This document shows positions 42,445-50,928 of a DNA stretch of 64,000 nucleotides, one piece after another. The stretch is from Alphaproteobacteria bacterium (GTDB taxonomy: Bacteria; Pseudomonadota; Alphaproteobacteria; Reyranellales; Reyranellaceae). The notes below the pieces were generated by a model that saw only the letters and a list, made by a program, of their open reading frames with translations, did no database searches and was not told the origin of the DNA. Both the position numbers and the translations under genes were made by a program. Location of the stretch: assembly GCA_017307275.1 (NCBI GenBank), contig JAFKFK010000009.1, positions 1 through 64,000 of the forward strand, in the 5' to 3' direction. How positions within the stretch are numbered: the stretch's first letter is position 1; the number at the start of each line of letters is the position of its first letter.

Positions 42445-44121
42445 TCAAGTCGCCGGACGCATCTGTGGCCGGGCATGCAGCCGGTTGGCCGCGGCGATCA
42501 CGATCGTGGTGATCGCCACCATCGAGAGGCTGAGTACGGCGATGGCGCCGACATCACCGCTCTCCTTCAGGTCGAAGATCAGCACCGAGAGCACCTTGGT
42601 CTCCGAGGTGAACAAAATGACCGCCGCCGAAAGCTCGCGGATCGTGGCGACGAAGATGAAGCACCAGGTGGCGATCACCGCCGACCGGAGCAGCGGCGCG
42701 GTGATATCGGCCAGGGTCCGCAGCCGCGTGGCGCCCAGCATGCGGCCTGCCTCCTCGAGTTCGGGATGGACCGCATGGAAGGCGGAGCCGAGTTGCTGAT
42801 ACGCGGCGGGTAACTCGATGGTTACGAAGGCGATCAGCAGAATCCACAGCGTGCCGTAGAGCGCGAGCGGCGGTCGCGTGTAGGCGAGGAAGAGCCCGAC
42901 GCCCAGCACGATGCCTGGGATGGCAAGCGGCGCCGTGGCGAGGAAGGCCAGCACGCGATGCCCCCTCACCGCCTTGCGCGCCACGATGTAGGCGATGAGC
43001 AGCGCCAGCAGCGCGCCCAACGTCGCGGACGCGGTTGCAAGCAGGAAGGTGTTCTTGAGTGCCGGCATCGTCGAACTGAGTTCGAGGAAAGTGAAGCGCA
43101 CATTGTGCAGGGTGATGGTTTCGGGCGTCACGATGCGCGAAGCCACACGCGAGAAAGCAGAATTGAACAGCGCCGCGTAAGGCAGGAAGAGCGGCATGGC
43201 GAGGACGAAAAGCGCCAGCGCCACGGCTGGTCCTCTCAACCAGCCGAGACGAATTGAACGTGGCGCACCGTATTTGCCACCCAGCACTGCATAGCCGCGG
43301 CGCCCCAAAGCCATCGCCTGCGCCCGCAACAGCAAGATCGTGAGCACCAGCAACGGAACGGAGGCCGCGGCCGCGAGCTCCGGCTTGGGCGGAAACTGGA
43401 ACAGGCTCCAGATCCGGGTCGTGAGCGTATGGAAGCCCGCCGGGATCGCCAGGATGGCCGGCGAGCCGAACAGGTTCAGCGCCTGCAGGAAGGCAACCAA
43501 GGCACCGGCGAGCAAGGTCGGCAGCGCCAACGGCACGGTGATTCGGCGCGCCGTCTGCCATGTCTTCGCGCCCAGCATGGACGACGCATCCTCGAGTTCG
43601 CCCGGCATCCGGTCGAGTGCATTGGCGACCAGGATGAAGACATAGGGGAACGTGTAACAGGAGATGACGAAGATCAGGCCGGTCAGGCTGTAGATGTCGA
43701 ACAGCGCCTCGTCGGAGGGCATGCCGCTCATCAGTCGCCAGAGTTGGTTCAATAGGCCCGAGTTCGGTGCCGCGAGCATTTCCCAGGCAATGGCGCCCAC
43801 AAAGGGGGGCGTCACCAACGAGGCCATGACGAGCGTACGGACCGTGCGCGCCAGCGGCATGTCGGTGCGGGCCACCAGCCAGCCGAGGGGGGCCGCCACC
43901 AGACAGCAGATCACGCTGACCGAACAGGCGATGATCAACGTCGTGATCAGCGGATCGACGAAAGTGGGGTCGGTGAAGAGGGCCACGAAGTTGCCGAGCG
44001 TGGCCCCGCCTTCCTTGTTGGTGAGACTCACCACCAGCAGCCAGCCCACCGGCAGCACGATCATCGCCGCCAGCAAGGCGCTGACGGCGATCAGAATCGG
44101 CCGCGAGAGGTCCCGCGTCAT
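42445..44121 (-). CDS. ABC transporter permease, fused two-domain (Fe3+/polyamine type)
   Basis: 558 residues from ATG 44121, overlapping the receptor stop (ATGA). About 12 membrane helices in two halves, each with an EAA loop: DASSMLGAKTWQTARRITVP (first half) and EEAGRMLGATRLRTLADIT (second half). Such fused permeases (FbpB/AfuB/ThiP type) form the whole channel with a MalK-like ATPase. It is the last gene of a four-gene operon: ATPase, two receptors, permease. Confidence 0.88.
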   Translation of the reverse strand: MTRDLSRPILIAVSALLAAMIVLPVGWLLVVSLTNKEGGATLGNFVALFTDPTFVDPLITTLIIACSVSVICCLVAAPLGWLVARTDMPLARTVRTLVMASLVTPPFVGAIAWEMLAAPNSGLLNQLWRLMSGMPSDEALFDIYSLTGLIFVISCYTFPYVFILVANALDRMPGELEDASSMLGAKTWQTARRITVPLALPTLLAGALVAFLQALNLFGSPAILAIPAGFHTLTTRIWSLFQFPPKPELAAAASVPLLVLTILLLRAQAMALGRRGYAVLGGKYGAPRSIRLGWLRGPAVALALFVLAMPLFLPYAALFNSAFSRVASRIVTPETITLHNVRFTFLELSSTMPALKNTFLLATASATLGALLALLIAYIVARKAVRGHRVLAFLATAPLAIPGIVLGVGLFLAYTRPPLALYGTLWILLIAFVTIELPAAYQQLGSAFHAVHPELEEAGRMLGATRLRTLADITAPLLRSAVIATWCFIFVATIRELSAAVILFTSETKVLSVLIFDLKESGDVGAIAVLSLSMVAITTIVIAAANRLHARPQMRPAT

Positions 44122-45158
44122 ACCTTGAAGAGGCGCTGGTACCGCGTCTTGATCTCGTCCGCGCTCTTCTCCACCTCGGCAGGATCTTCCGGCAGGGTCT
44201 TGATCGAGGCGAGCGCGGGCCGTCCTGCCTTGGCCTTGACCAGCTTGTGCGCTGGATACTGGCCGCTGAGGTTCACGATGAACTGCTGTCCCTCTGCCGA
44301 CATGATCCACGCGACGAGGAGACGTGCTGCATTGGGATTGGGCGCCGCCTTGAAGATCGCCATGGGATTGGATATCTGCGGCGTCCCCTCGACGGCATGC
44401 ACCACTTCGATCGGGGCGCCCCGCTCCTTGGCCATCCAGAAGAGATAGTCGCTGCCGTCGACGGCGACGGCGCGTTCGCCCGCTTCGATACGCTTGGGAG
44501 GCTCCGTCGCCGACTGGACCTGAAGCACCTTCTGCTTGGAGAGCTTCTCGAAGTAGGCCCAGCCCAGCGCCTTCGAGAGCTGGTGCGTCGCGGTCATGAT
44601 CGTGCCGGAATAGCCGGGATGTCCTTTCACCAGCTTGCCCACATACTTGGGATCGAGCAGGTCGTTGAACCCCTTGGGCACGTCCTCTGGTTTCACCAGG
44701 CTGGTGTTGTAGGCAATCGCCGAGAGGTGGGTCCGCTGGTTCACGAAGGCGCCGTCGGGATCACGCTGGTCGGCCGGCAGGTTCTCCGCCATGTCAGCTG
44801 ACAGGAACGGCTCCAGCCAGCCCTGTCGTTTCCAGACGATGAAGTGCGCGGCATCGGAGCTGTTCGCCACGTCGACACGCTTGATGTTGCTGCCGACCTC
44901 CTGGCCGATGCGGTTGAACAGACGCTCCGCTCCGGTGCGTTCGACGGCGACCTTGATGCCGGGATATTTCGCCTCGAAGGCTTTGGCCACGGGCTCGGCG
45001 ACGGAAAGATCCATCGCCGTGTAGTAGGTCACCTTGCCTTCCTTCTTCGCGGCCTCGACCAGCTCCGGCGTGATTGCTTGCGGTGGCGGCGCGGCCGAAA
45101 GCACGCGTGCTCCGAACGGAAGGAGAAGACCAGCAGCAACCAGCGAGCGACGGCGCAT
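44118..45158 (-). CDS. ABC transporter substrate-binding protein (FbpA/FutA-like), copy 2
   Basis: 346 residues. A twin-arginine-like N-terminus (MRRRSLVAAGLLLPFG) is followed by a processing region. KKEGKVTYYTAMDLSVAEPV, DVANSSDAAHFIVWK and GHPGYSGTIMTATHQL are shared nearly word for word with the next receptor upstream (45162-46223), so the two are tandem paralogues. The iron-binding tyrosine pair of classical FbpA is not clear, so the ligand may be another anion or metal complex. The receptor starts only 3 bases after the stop of its paralogue. Confidence 0.86.
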   Translation of the reverse strand: MRRRSLVAAGLLLPFGARVLSAAPPPQAITPELVEAAKKEGKVTYYTAMDLSVAEPVAKAFEAKYPGIKVAVERTGAERLFNRIGQEVGSNIKRVDVANSSDAAHFIVWKRQGWLEPFLSADMAENLPADQRDPDGAFVNQRTHLSAIAYNTSLVKPEDVPKGFNDLLDPKYVGKLVKGHPGYSGTIMTATHQLSKALGWAYFEKLSKQKVLQVQSATEPPKRIEAGERAVAVDGSDYLFWMAKERGAPIEVVHAVEGTPQISNPMAIFKAAPNPNAARLLVAWIMSAEGQQFIVNLSGQYPAHKLVKAKAGRPALASIKTLPEDPAEVEKSADEIKTRYQRLFKV

Positions 45159-45161
45159 TGT

Positions 45162-46223
45162 CTACACCTTGAAAATCTTGAGGTACTGCGCCTTGAGCGC
45201 ATCGGCCTGATCGGCAACGACGCCGGGCTCCTCGCGCAAGGTCTTGATATCGGAAAACTTCTTCATGTCCGCGCGATCCCTGGCCTGGGCATGAGCCGAG
45301 CGGAGCGCACCGACATCGATGTTGAGCTGCTGCGCCTCCCGCGTCATCGACCAGGCATGGAACAGCCGCGACGCGTTGGGATTGGGTGCCCGCACCATGA
45401 TCGCCGAGGGCCCGGTGATCAGCGGCGTGCCCTCGGTTGGATAGACGATCTCGACCGGTTCGCCGCGCGTCTTCAGTTCTTCGACGACGTATTCGCCCCC
45501 GTCGGCCATCAGCGCGCGCTCGCCCTGGGCCAGCTTCTTGGGCGGCTCCGTCGCCGATTGCACCTGCATCACTTTCAACTTGGCGAGTTTCTCGAACCAG
45601 GCCCAGCCGAGATCGCGGCTGAGCTGCTGGGTCGCCGTCATGATCGTGCCGCTATAGCCCGGGTGCGCCTTGACGATCTTTCCCATCCATTTGGGATCGA
45701 CCAGATCGGCATAGGATTTCGGCGCCTCTTCCGCCTTCACGAGCTTGGTGTTGTAGGCGATGGGCGAAAGCGTGATGCGCCAAGAGGCGAACATCCCGTC
45801 GGGATCCTTGTGTGCCGCCGGAAAATGCTGCGCCACCTCCTCCGGAACGAACGGCGCCAGCATGTTGGCGCGCTTCCAGACGATGAGGTGCGCGGCATCC
45901 GAGCTGTTCACGACGTCGCAATTGTAGATCTTGTTCTGATACTCCTGGCCGATGCGCTGGTAGTTGCGCTCTGCGCCCGAGCGTTCGACCTTGACCTTCA
46001 CGCCCGGATACTTCGCTTCGAAAGCGCTGGCGACCTTCTCGCCGAGCGCGAGGTCGACCGAGGTATACCAGGAGAGCTTGCCTTCCTTCTTGGCTGCCTC
46101 GATCAGAGCGGGTGTGATCTTCTGTGTTTCCGGCGGTGCACCTCGCACCGGGGTGATGAAGGCACCTGCGCCGGCTGCCGCCGAAGCAGCGAGCACGTGG
46201 CGTCGCGTCAGCTTCCTCGTCAT
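45162..46223 (-). CDS. ABC transporter substrate-binding protein (FbpA/FutA-like), copy 1
   Basis: 353 residues from ATG 46223, overlapping the ATPase stop. Tat-like signal (LTRRHVLAASAAAGAGAF). Core segments KKEGKLSWYTSVDLALGEKV, DVVNSSDAAHLIVWK and AHPGYSGTIMTATQQL mirror the downstream paralogue. The C-terminal 60 residues differ more (here REAQQLNIDVGALRSAH). Two receptors sharing one ATPase and one permease imply two related ligands or two affinities. Confidence 0.86.
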   Translation of the reverse strand: MTRKLTRRHVLAASAAAGAGAFITPVRGAPPETQKITPALIEAAKKEGKLSWYTSVDLALGEKVASAFEAKYPGVKVKVERSGAERNYQRIGQEYQNKIYNCDVVNSSDAAHLIVWKRANMLAPFVPEEVAQHFPAAHKDPDGMFASWRITLSPIAYNTKLVKAEEAPKSYADLVDPKWMGKIVKAHPGYSGTIMTATQQLSRDLGWAWFEKLAKLKVMQVQSATEPPKKLAQGERALMADGGEYVVEELKTRGEPVEIVYPTEGTPLITGPSAIMVRAPNPNASRLFHAWSMTREAQQLNIDVGALRSAHAQARDRADMKKFSDIKTLREEPGVVADQADALKAQYLKIFKV

Positions 46224-47293
46224 GGCACGTCCTCCGCCAAGGCCCGGCATTGGTCTGCCGGCAGATGGAGCCACACCGTCTGGCCCGGCGCGATGTTGCA
46301 ACCGGGCGGCGCCGTCACACGCAGCTCCGTCTTGTCGTCGAGCGCGACCGTATAGTCGCGTGTCGAGCCGAGAAAGACCTGCCGCGTCACGACGCCGTGA
46401 AGGTGGTTGTCGCCCCCCGATAGTGGGGTATCGAGGGCAATGCCGATTTCGTGCTGACGGACAGAAAGGGAAACGGAGCGGCCGGGCTGGAGTTTTCGGC
46501 CCGTGGTGCGTAGCGCCTTCCCCGCGACCGAAATGCGACCATCGTCCAATGCCGATCCACGCAGGATGTTGGAGCCACCGATGAAGCGCGCCACGAACTC
46601 CGAGCGTGGCTTGGCGTAGATCTCTTCAGGCGGTCCGAGCTGCTCGACCTTGCCCTTGTTCATGACGGCGATGAGATCGGCCGTGGTCATGGCTTCGGCC
46701 TGGTCGTGCGTCACATAGACGGTGGTGTAGCGGTACTGGTCGTGCAGACGCCGAATCTCGAAACGCATCTCCTCGCGCAAGTTGGCGTCGAGGTTGCTGA
46801 GCGGCTCGTCGAGCAACAAGGTCTCGGGCTCGACCACAAGCGCACGCGCCAGCGACACGCGCTGTTGCTGGCCGCCCGACAGTTCGCCAGGGTAGCGGTC
46901 CGCCAGCGCTTCAAGGCGGGCCGTCCCCAGGATGGCCTTGAGCTTGGCGTCGATGGTCGCGCGGTCGAGCTTCCGGATCTTGAGGCCGTAGGCCACGTTT
47001 TCCGCCACTGTCATGTGCGGCCAGAGCGCATAGCTCTGGAAGATCATCGACATGTTGCGACCTTCCGGCGGCACGGTCCGCGACGGCGAGGACAGGAGCT
47101 TTCCGCCCACCTCTATTTCGCCTGCCGATGGTTCGATGAAGCCCGCGATCAGCCGCAAGGTCGTGGTCTTGCCGCAGCCCGAGGGTCCCAGCAGGCAGAC
47201 GAGCTGGCCGTGCTCGACGCGCAGCGACACTCCGTCGACCGCGACAGCATTGCCGTAGTGCCTGGAAAGGCCCTTCAGTTCGACTGAGGCCAC
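46220..47293 (-). CDS. ABC transporter ATP-binding protein (Fe3+/polyamine type)
   Basis: 357 residues from GTG 47293, preceded by GGGAGGAAAC. An upstream ATG frame to 47341 lacks a site. Walker A is GPSGCGKTTT, the signature is LSGGQQQRVSLARAL, Walker B is LLLDEPLSNLD, and the H-loop is in YVTHDQAEAM. Residues about 240-357 form the TOBE regulatory domain of the MalK/FbpC group. First gene of the four-gene importer; its promoter shares 89 bases with the divergent ECH-like gene. Confidence 0.9.
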   Translation of the reverse strand: MASVELKGLSRHYGNAVAVDGVSLRVEHGQLVCLLGPSGCGKTTTLRLIAGFIEPSAGEIEVGGKLLSSPSRTVPPEGRNMSMIFQSYALWPHMTVAENVAYGLKIRKLDRATIDAKLKAILGTARLEALADRYPGELSGGQQQRVSLARALVVEPETLLLDEPLSNLDANLREEMRFEIRRLHDQYRYTTVYVTHDQAEAMTTADLIAVMNKGKVEQLGPPEEIYAKPRSEFVARFIGGSNILRGSALDDGRISVAGKALRTTGRKLQPGRSVSLSVRQHEIGIALDTPLSGGDNHLHGVVTRQVFLGSTRDYTVALDDKTELRVTAPPGCNIAPGQTVWLHLPADQCRALAEDVP

Positions 47294-47382
47294 GTTTCCT
47301 CCCTGCCGGCGAAGGATGCTTGGCTTCACGCTCCATGACAATCGTGTTGTATATTCCCGCCCCTCACCGAAGGGATGCCGAC

Positions 47383-48171
47383 ATGCAGGAACAGAAGATC
47401 ATCGGACGCCGCGAGGGCCAGGTCGGCCATCTGGTTTTCAACAACCCCGCCAAGCTCAATGCCGTGTCGCTCGACATGTGGGACGGCTTCGTCAGCATCC
47501 TGAAGGACTTCGCCCAGGATCCGGAGATTCGCTGCGTCGTGGTGAGCGGCGCGGGCGGCAAGGCTTTCGTCTCGGGCGCCGATATCTCCAAGTTCGAGAG
47601 CGAACGCGCCAACGCCGAAGCACAGGTGCGCTACGACGCCATCTCCAAGGAAGGCTACGAAGCGCTCTACGATTTCCCCAAGCCGACCATCGCCAAGGTC
47701 ACAGGCTACTGCATCGGCGGCGGCATGAACCTCGCGGCCTGCTGCGACCTGCGCTACTGCAACGAGGGTGCTCGCTTCGGCGTCCCTGCCGCCAAGCTGG
47801 GCCTGGGCTACGGCTTCCTCAGGATCGAGCGTCTTTCGCGCATCGTCGGCCTTCCGCGCGCCATGGAATTCCTGTTCACGGCCAAGCAGTATTCCTCGCA
47901 GGAAGCCTACAACATGGGTCTGGTTCACGGCGTTGCTTCGGACGCCGAGCTCGATGCAATGGTCGATGGCATCACCGGCGCCATCGCTCAGAATGCGCCG
48001 CTCACCATCGCGCTCGCCAAGGCATCGGCGCGTGAGATCGCCAAGCCCGAGTCCAAGCAGGACCACAAGAAACTCGACAAGATGGTCGAGGCCTGCTTCG
48101 ACAGCGAGGACTTCAAGGAAGGCCGCCGCGCGTTCATGGAGAAGCGCAAGCCCGTCTTCAAGGGGAAGTAA
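47383..48171 (+). CDS. Enoyl-CoA hydratase/isomerase superfamily protein lacking both catalytic Glu
   Basis: 262 residues from ATG 47383. The crotonase fold and oxyanion-hole motifs are plain (GKAFVSGADIS, YCIGGGMNLAACCDLRY). The two glutamates of true hydratases are replaced: Asn116 in GGGMNLA where GGGCELA is usual, and Ala136-Ala137 in GVPAAKLG where GLPEVKLG is usual. Water addition by the classical two-Glu mechanism is therefore unlikely; hydrolase, lyase or isomerase chemistry on an acyl-CoA is possible. A CaiB/BaiF CoA-transferase gene starts 4 bases after its stop, so both probably process one acyl-CoA. Confidence 0.85.
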   Translation: MQEQKIIGRREGQVGHLVFNNPAKLNAVSLDMWDGFVSILKDFAQDPEIRCVVVSGAGGKAFVSGADISKFESERANAEAQVRYDAISKEGYEALYDFPKPTIAKVTGYCIGGGMNLAACCDLRYCNEGARFGVPAAKLGLGYGFLRIERLSRIVGLPRAMEFLFTAKQYSSQEAYNMGLVHGVASDAELDAMVDGITGAIAQNAPLTIALAKASAREIAKPESKQDHKKLDKMVEACFDSEDFKEGRRAFMEKRKPVFKGK

Positions 48172-48175
48172 GGCC

Positions 48176-49357
48176 ATGACCGCCCTGCCGCTTTCCCATC
48201 TCTCGGTCCTCGACCTGACCGCGCATCGCGCGGGCCCCACGGCCGTGCGCCAGCTCGCCGACTGGGGCGCGCATGTGATCAAGATCGAGCCGCCGTCCGA
48301 CGGAAAGAACGACTCCATGGGTGGGGCGCGGCATGGCTTCGACTTCCAGAACCTGCATCGCAACAAGAAGTCGATAACGCTCAATCTCAAGAGCGCCGAA
48401 GGCCACGCGATCTTCATGAAGCTCGCGGCCAAGGCCGACGTCATCGTCGAGAACTACCGTTCCGACGTGAAGCATCGCCTGAAAGTCGACTACGACACGG
48501 TGGCGAAGGTCAATCCGCGTATCGTCTATGGCTCGATCGCAGGCTTCGGCCAGAGCGGCCCCGATGCAGCACGACCCGGCGTCGACCAGATCGCGCAAGG
48601 TATGGGCGGCTTGATGTCGATCACCGGCGAGCCGGGCCGCGGACCGATGCGCGTCGGCATTCCCATCGCCGATCTCACCTCCGGCCTGCTGTTGGCACAG
48701 GCCATCATGCTGGCGCTCTACAATCGCGAGCGCACCGGTAAGGGGCAGTGGGTCCATACCTCGCTGATCGAAGCGCAGATCTTCATGCTCGACTTCCAGG
48801 CATCGCGCTGGCTGATGAAGGGCGAAGTCGCCAAGCAGGCCGGCAACGATCATCCGACGTCGATTCCGACGGGCGTATTTCCCACTCAGGACGGCTACAT
48901 CAACATCGCCGCTGCCGGCGACAAGATGTGGAAGCGTGCCGCCGAGGCACTGGGGGCGGCCGCGCTGATCGACCATCCCGAGCATGCGACCCCGACGCTG
49001 CGTTCGCAGAACCGCAAGGCTCTGAACGAACGCATTGGCGACGTGACGCGGACCAACACCTCGGCTCACTGGATCGAAGCGCTGAACAAGGCGGGCGTGC
49101 CCTGCGGGCCGATCAACACCATCGACAAGACATTCGCCGAGCCGCAGGTCCAGCATCTCGGCATTGCCCGGCCGGTGAGCCATCCCAAGCTCGGGGACAT
49201 CAAGGTGGTCGGCCAGCCGATCAACCTGTCGGACTTCCCGCAGCCTGCCGCCCTCAAGCCCACTCCCGATCTCGGGCAGCATACCGACGAGGTGTTAACG
49301 GACCTAGGTTACGACCCGGCGAAGATTGCCGCACTCAAGTCCGGCGGCGTGATCTAG
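48176..49357 (+). CDS. CaiB/BaiF family class III CoA-transferase
   Basis: 393 residues from ATG 48176; the left-extended open frame is chance. It begins LSHLSVLDLTAHRAGPTAVR, and the catalytic Asp that forms the acyl-enzyme anhydride lies in VGIPIADLTSGLL. KGQWVHTSLIEAQIF and PTGVFPTQDGYINIA are further family signatures. It transfers CoA between carboxylic acids in the cytoplasm. It is co-transcribed with the ECH-like gene. The stop overlaps the convergent hydrolase gene by 4 bases. Confidence 0.9.
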   Translation: MTALPLSHLSVLDLTAHRAGPTAVRQLADWGAHVIKIEPPSDGKNDSMGGARHGFDFQNLHRNKKSITLNLKSAEGHAIFMKLAAKADVIVENYRSDVKHRLKVDYDTVAKVNPRIVYGSIAGFGQSGPDAARPGVDQIAQGMGGLMSITGEPGRGPMRVGIPIADLTSGLLLAQAIMLALYNRERTGKGQWVHTSLIEAQIFMLDFQASRWLMKGEVAKQAGNDHPTSIPTGVFPTQDGYINIAAAGDKMWKRAAEALGAAALIDHPEHATPTLRSQNRKALNERIGDVTRTNTSAHWIEALNKAGVPCGPINTIDKTFAEPQVQHLGIARPVSHPKLGDIKVVGQPINLSDFPQPAALKPTPDLGQHTDEVLTDLGYDPAKIAALKSGGVI

Positions 49358-50139
49358 GCTTTCAGGAAATCGAGCAGCGCCCGGCGGAACTCTGCCGGGC
49401 GCTCGACCTGCGGCAGATGTCCTGCTTCGGGAATCGTCACCAGCTTCGACTCATCAAGTGACTGCCGCATCTTCCGGGCACCCTGCTTGTCGAACACCGG
49501 CGAGCGGTCGGCCTCGCCCCAGACCAGGAGGGTCTTTGCCTTGGGCGGCGGACTTGGCGGTTCGCCTGACAGCATGATGTCGAGTACGCGATCGACATCC
49601 GCTCGCGAAAAGCGTTCGAGCGCTTGCACGATGCCGGCTGGCGCCTTTACACGATCATGGAAGGCGAGACCCAGCACCTCCCGGCCATAGAAGTGGGCCA
49701 CGTTGCTTCTCGCCATGGCGCGCATAGGCGTCTTGGCGGCCAGCCAACGCACTCCCGAGGGATAGGCTGGTGGCGGGTAGCCGTTCACCATCACCAGCGA
49801 CTGGCAGCGCTCCGGATAGTCGCCGGCGAAGCGCCAGGCGACGGTTGCACCGAGGGAATTGCCGACAATGACGGCGCGTTCGATCCCGAGTGCATCAAGC
49901 AGTGCCGCCAGCCAGGTCGCGTAGGCACCGAAGGTCGGCAAGGGCGGTTCGTCGACGGTGCCGATACCCGGCAGCTCCGGGGCGACGACGAGATGCGAGC
50001 GTTCGAGATCGTCGGTGATGGTCGACCAGTAGGCTTCGGCGCCCGCCCAGCCTCCATGCAGCAGCACGATTGCTTCACCTTTACCGCCGGTCCACAGTCG
50101 CGCCGGGCGTTCGCCGAGCGGGATGGTTCTTTGCTCCAC
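49354..50139 (-). CDS. Alpha/beta hydrolase
   Basis: 261 residues from a GTG. Nucleophile elbow GNSLG (Ser about residue 94), oxyanion HGG (LLHGGWAGAEAYW), acid Asp in WGEADRSPVF and catalytic His in PEAGHLPQVERP are all present, so a complete triad. The substrate may be an ester or a ring-cleavage product of MhpC type. It starts 39 bases from the divergent SDR gene. Confidence 0.86.
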   Translation of the reverse strand: MEQRTIPLGERPARLWTGGKGEAIVLLHGGWAGAEAYWSTITDDLERSHLVVAPELPGIGTVDEPPLPTFGAYATWLAALLDALGIERAVIVGNSLGATVAWRFAGDYPERCQSLVMVNGYPPPAYPSGVRWLAAKTPMRAMARSNVAHFYGREVLGLAFHDRVKAPAGIVQALERFSRADVDRVLDIMLSGEPPSPPPKAKTLLVWGEADRSPVFDKQGARKMRQSLDESKLVTIPEAGHLPQVERPAEFRRALLDFLKA

Positions 50140-50178
50140 GTAACGCCCTCAAAGATCAACAAAGCGAGAGCATAGAAG

Positions 50179-50925
50179 ATGACTGCGGTGCGGAGAACTG
50201 CCTTGGTGACTGGTGCCGGCCGCAACATCGGCCGTGCCTGCGTGCTGGAGCTGGCTTCGGCAGGCTTCAATGTGGTGATCAACGGCTCGAAAGACCGTGC
50301 CGCCTGCGAATCGGTCGCCACGGAAGCCGCCCGTGCCGGTGTCGACGCCATGGTTGCGATGGCCGATATCGGCGACGCGAGGGAATGCCGGCGCATTGCC
50401 GACGAGGCCATCCGCCATTTCGGTGCAGTTGACGTGCTGGTGAACAACGCGGCGCTGCGACCGGCCAAGCCCTTCCTCGACATGCAGGAGGCCGATTGGC
50501 GGCGTGTCCTGTCGGTCGATCTCGACGCCGCGGTGTGGCTGGCGCAAGCCTGCCTGCCCGGCATGATGGCAAAGAACTGGGGCCGCATCGTCAATTTCAC
50601 CGGCATGAACGCCATCCATGGCTATGCCGGCCGCGCACCTGTCTCCGTCGCCAAGCACGGCGCCTGGGGCCTTACCAAGGCATTGGCCAAGGAGTTTGGC
50701 CCCAAGGGCATCACCACCAACGCCATCTCGCCGGGGCCCATTGCCGCCGATGTCGAGAGCGACGCGGCATCGATGCACCATCGCCAGGAGACGATGGCCA
50801 AGGTGCCGCTCGGCCGGATGGGCACGCCGGCGGAGATCGCCTCGGTCGTCGGGCTGCTGGTGGCCGACGGCGGTGCCTACATCAACGGTCAGATGATCCA
50901 GGTGAACGGCGGCGGCGAGACCTAA
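50179..50925 (+). CDS. Short-chain dehydrogenase/reductase lacking the catalytic tyrosine
   Basis: 248 residues. The cofactor motif TGAGRNIGRA (residues 11-20) and NNAA (89-92) are normal. The YxxxK motif reads V155-S-V-A-K159 (APVSVAKHG), so the catalytic Tyr is Val. The usual upstream Ser is Thr141-Gly142 in NFTGMN. Lys159 remains. Classical SDR proton relay is therefore missing. It may be an NAD(P)-binding regulator or use another chemistry. The codon is GTC and not one step from TAC/TAT, so a simple sequencing error is less likely. Confidence 0.82.
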   Translation: MTAVRRTALVTGAGRNIGRACVLELASAGFNVVINGSKDRAACESVATEAARAGVDAMVAMADIGDARECRRIADEAIRHFGAVDVLVNNAALRPAKPFLDMQEADWRRVLSVDLDAAVWLAQACLPGMMAKNWGRIVNFTGMNAIHGYAGRAPVSVAKHGAWGLTKALAKEFGPKGITTNAISPGPIAADVESDAASMHHRQETMAKVPLGRMGTPAEIASVVGLLVADGGAYINGQMIQVNGGGET

Positions 50926-50928
50926 GCC

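Noticed and set aside
47350..47355. TATATT as a -10 box upstream of the ECH-like gene
   Set aside because: No -35 hexamer at 16-18 bases; the best TTGGCT is 24 bases away.
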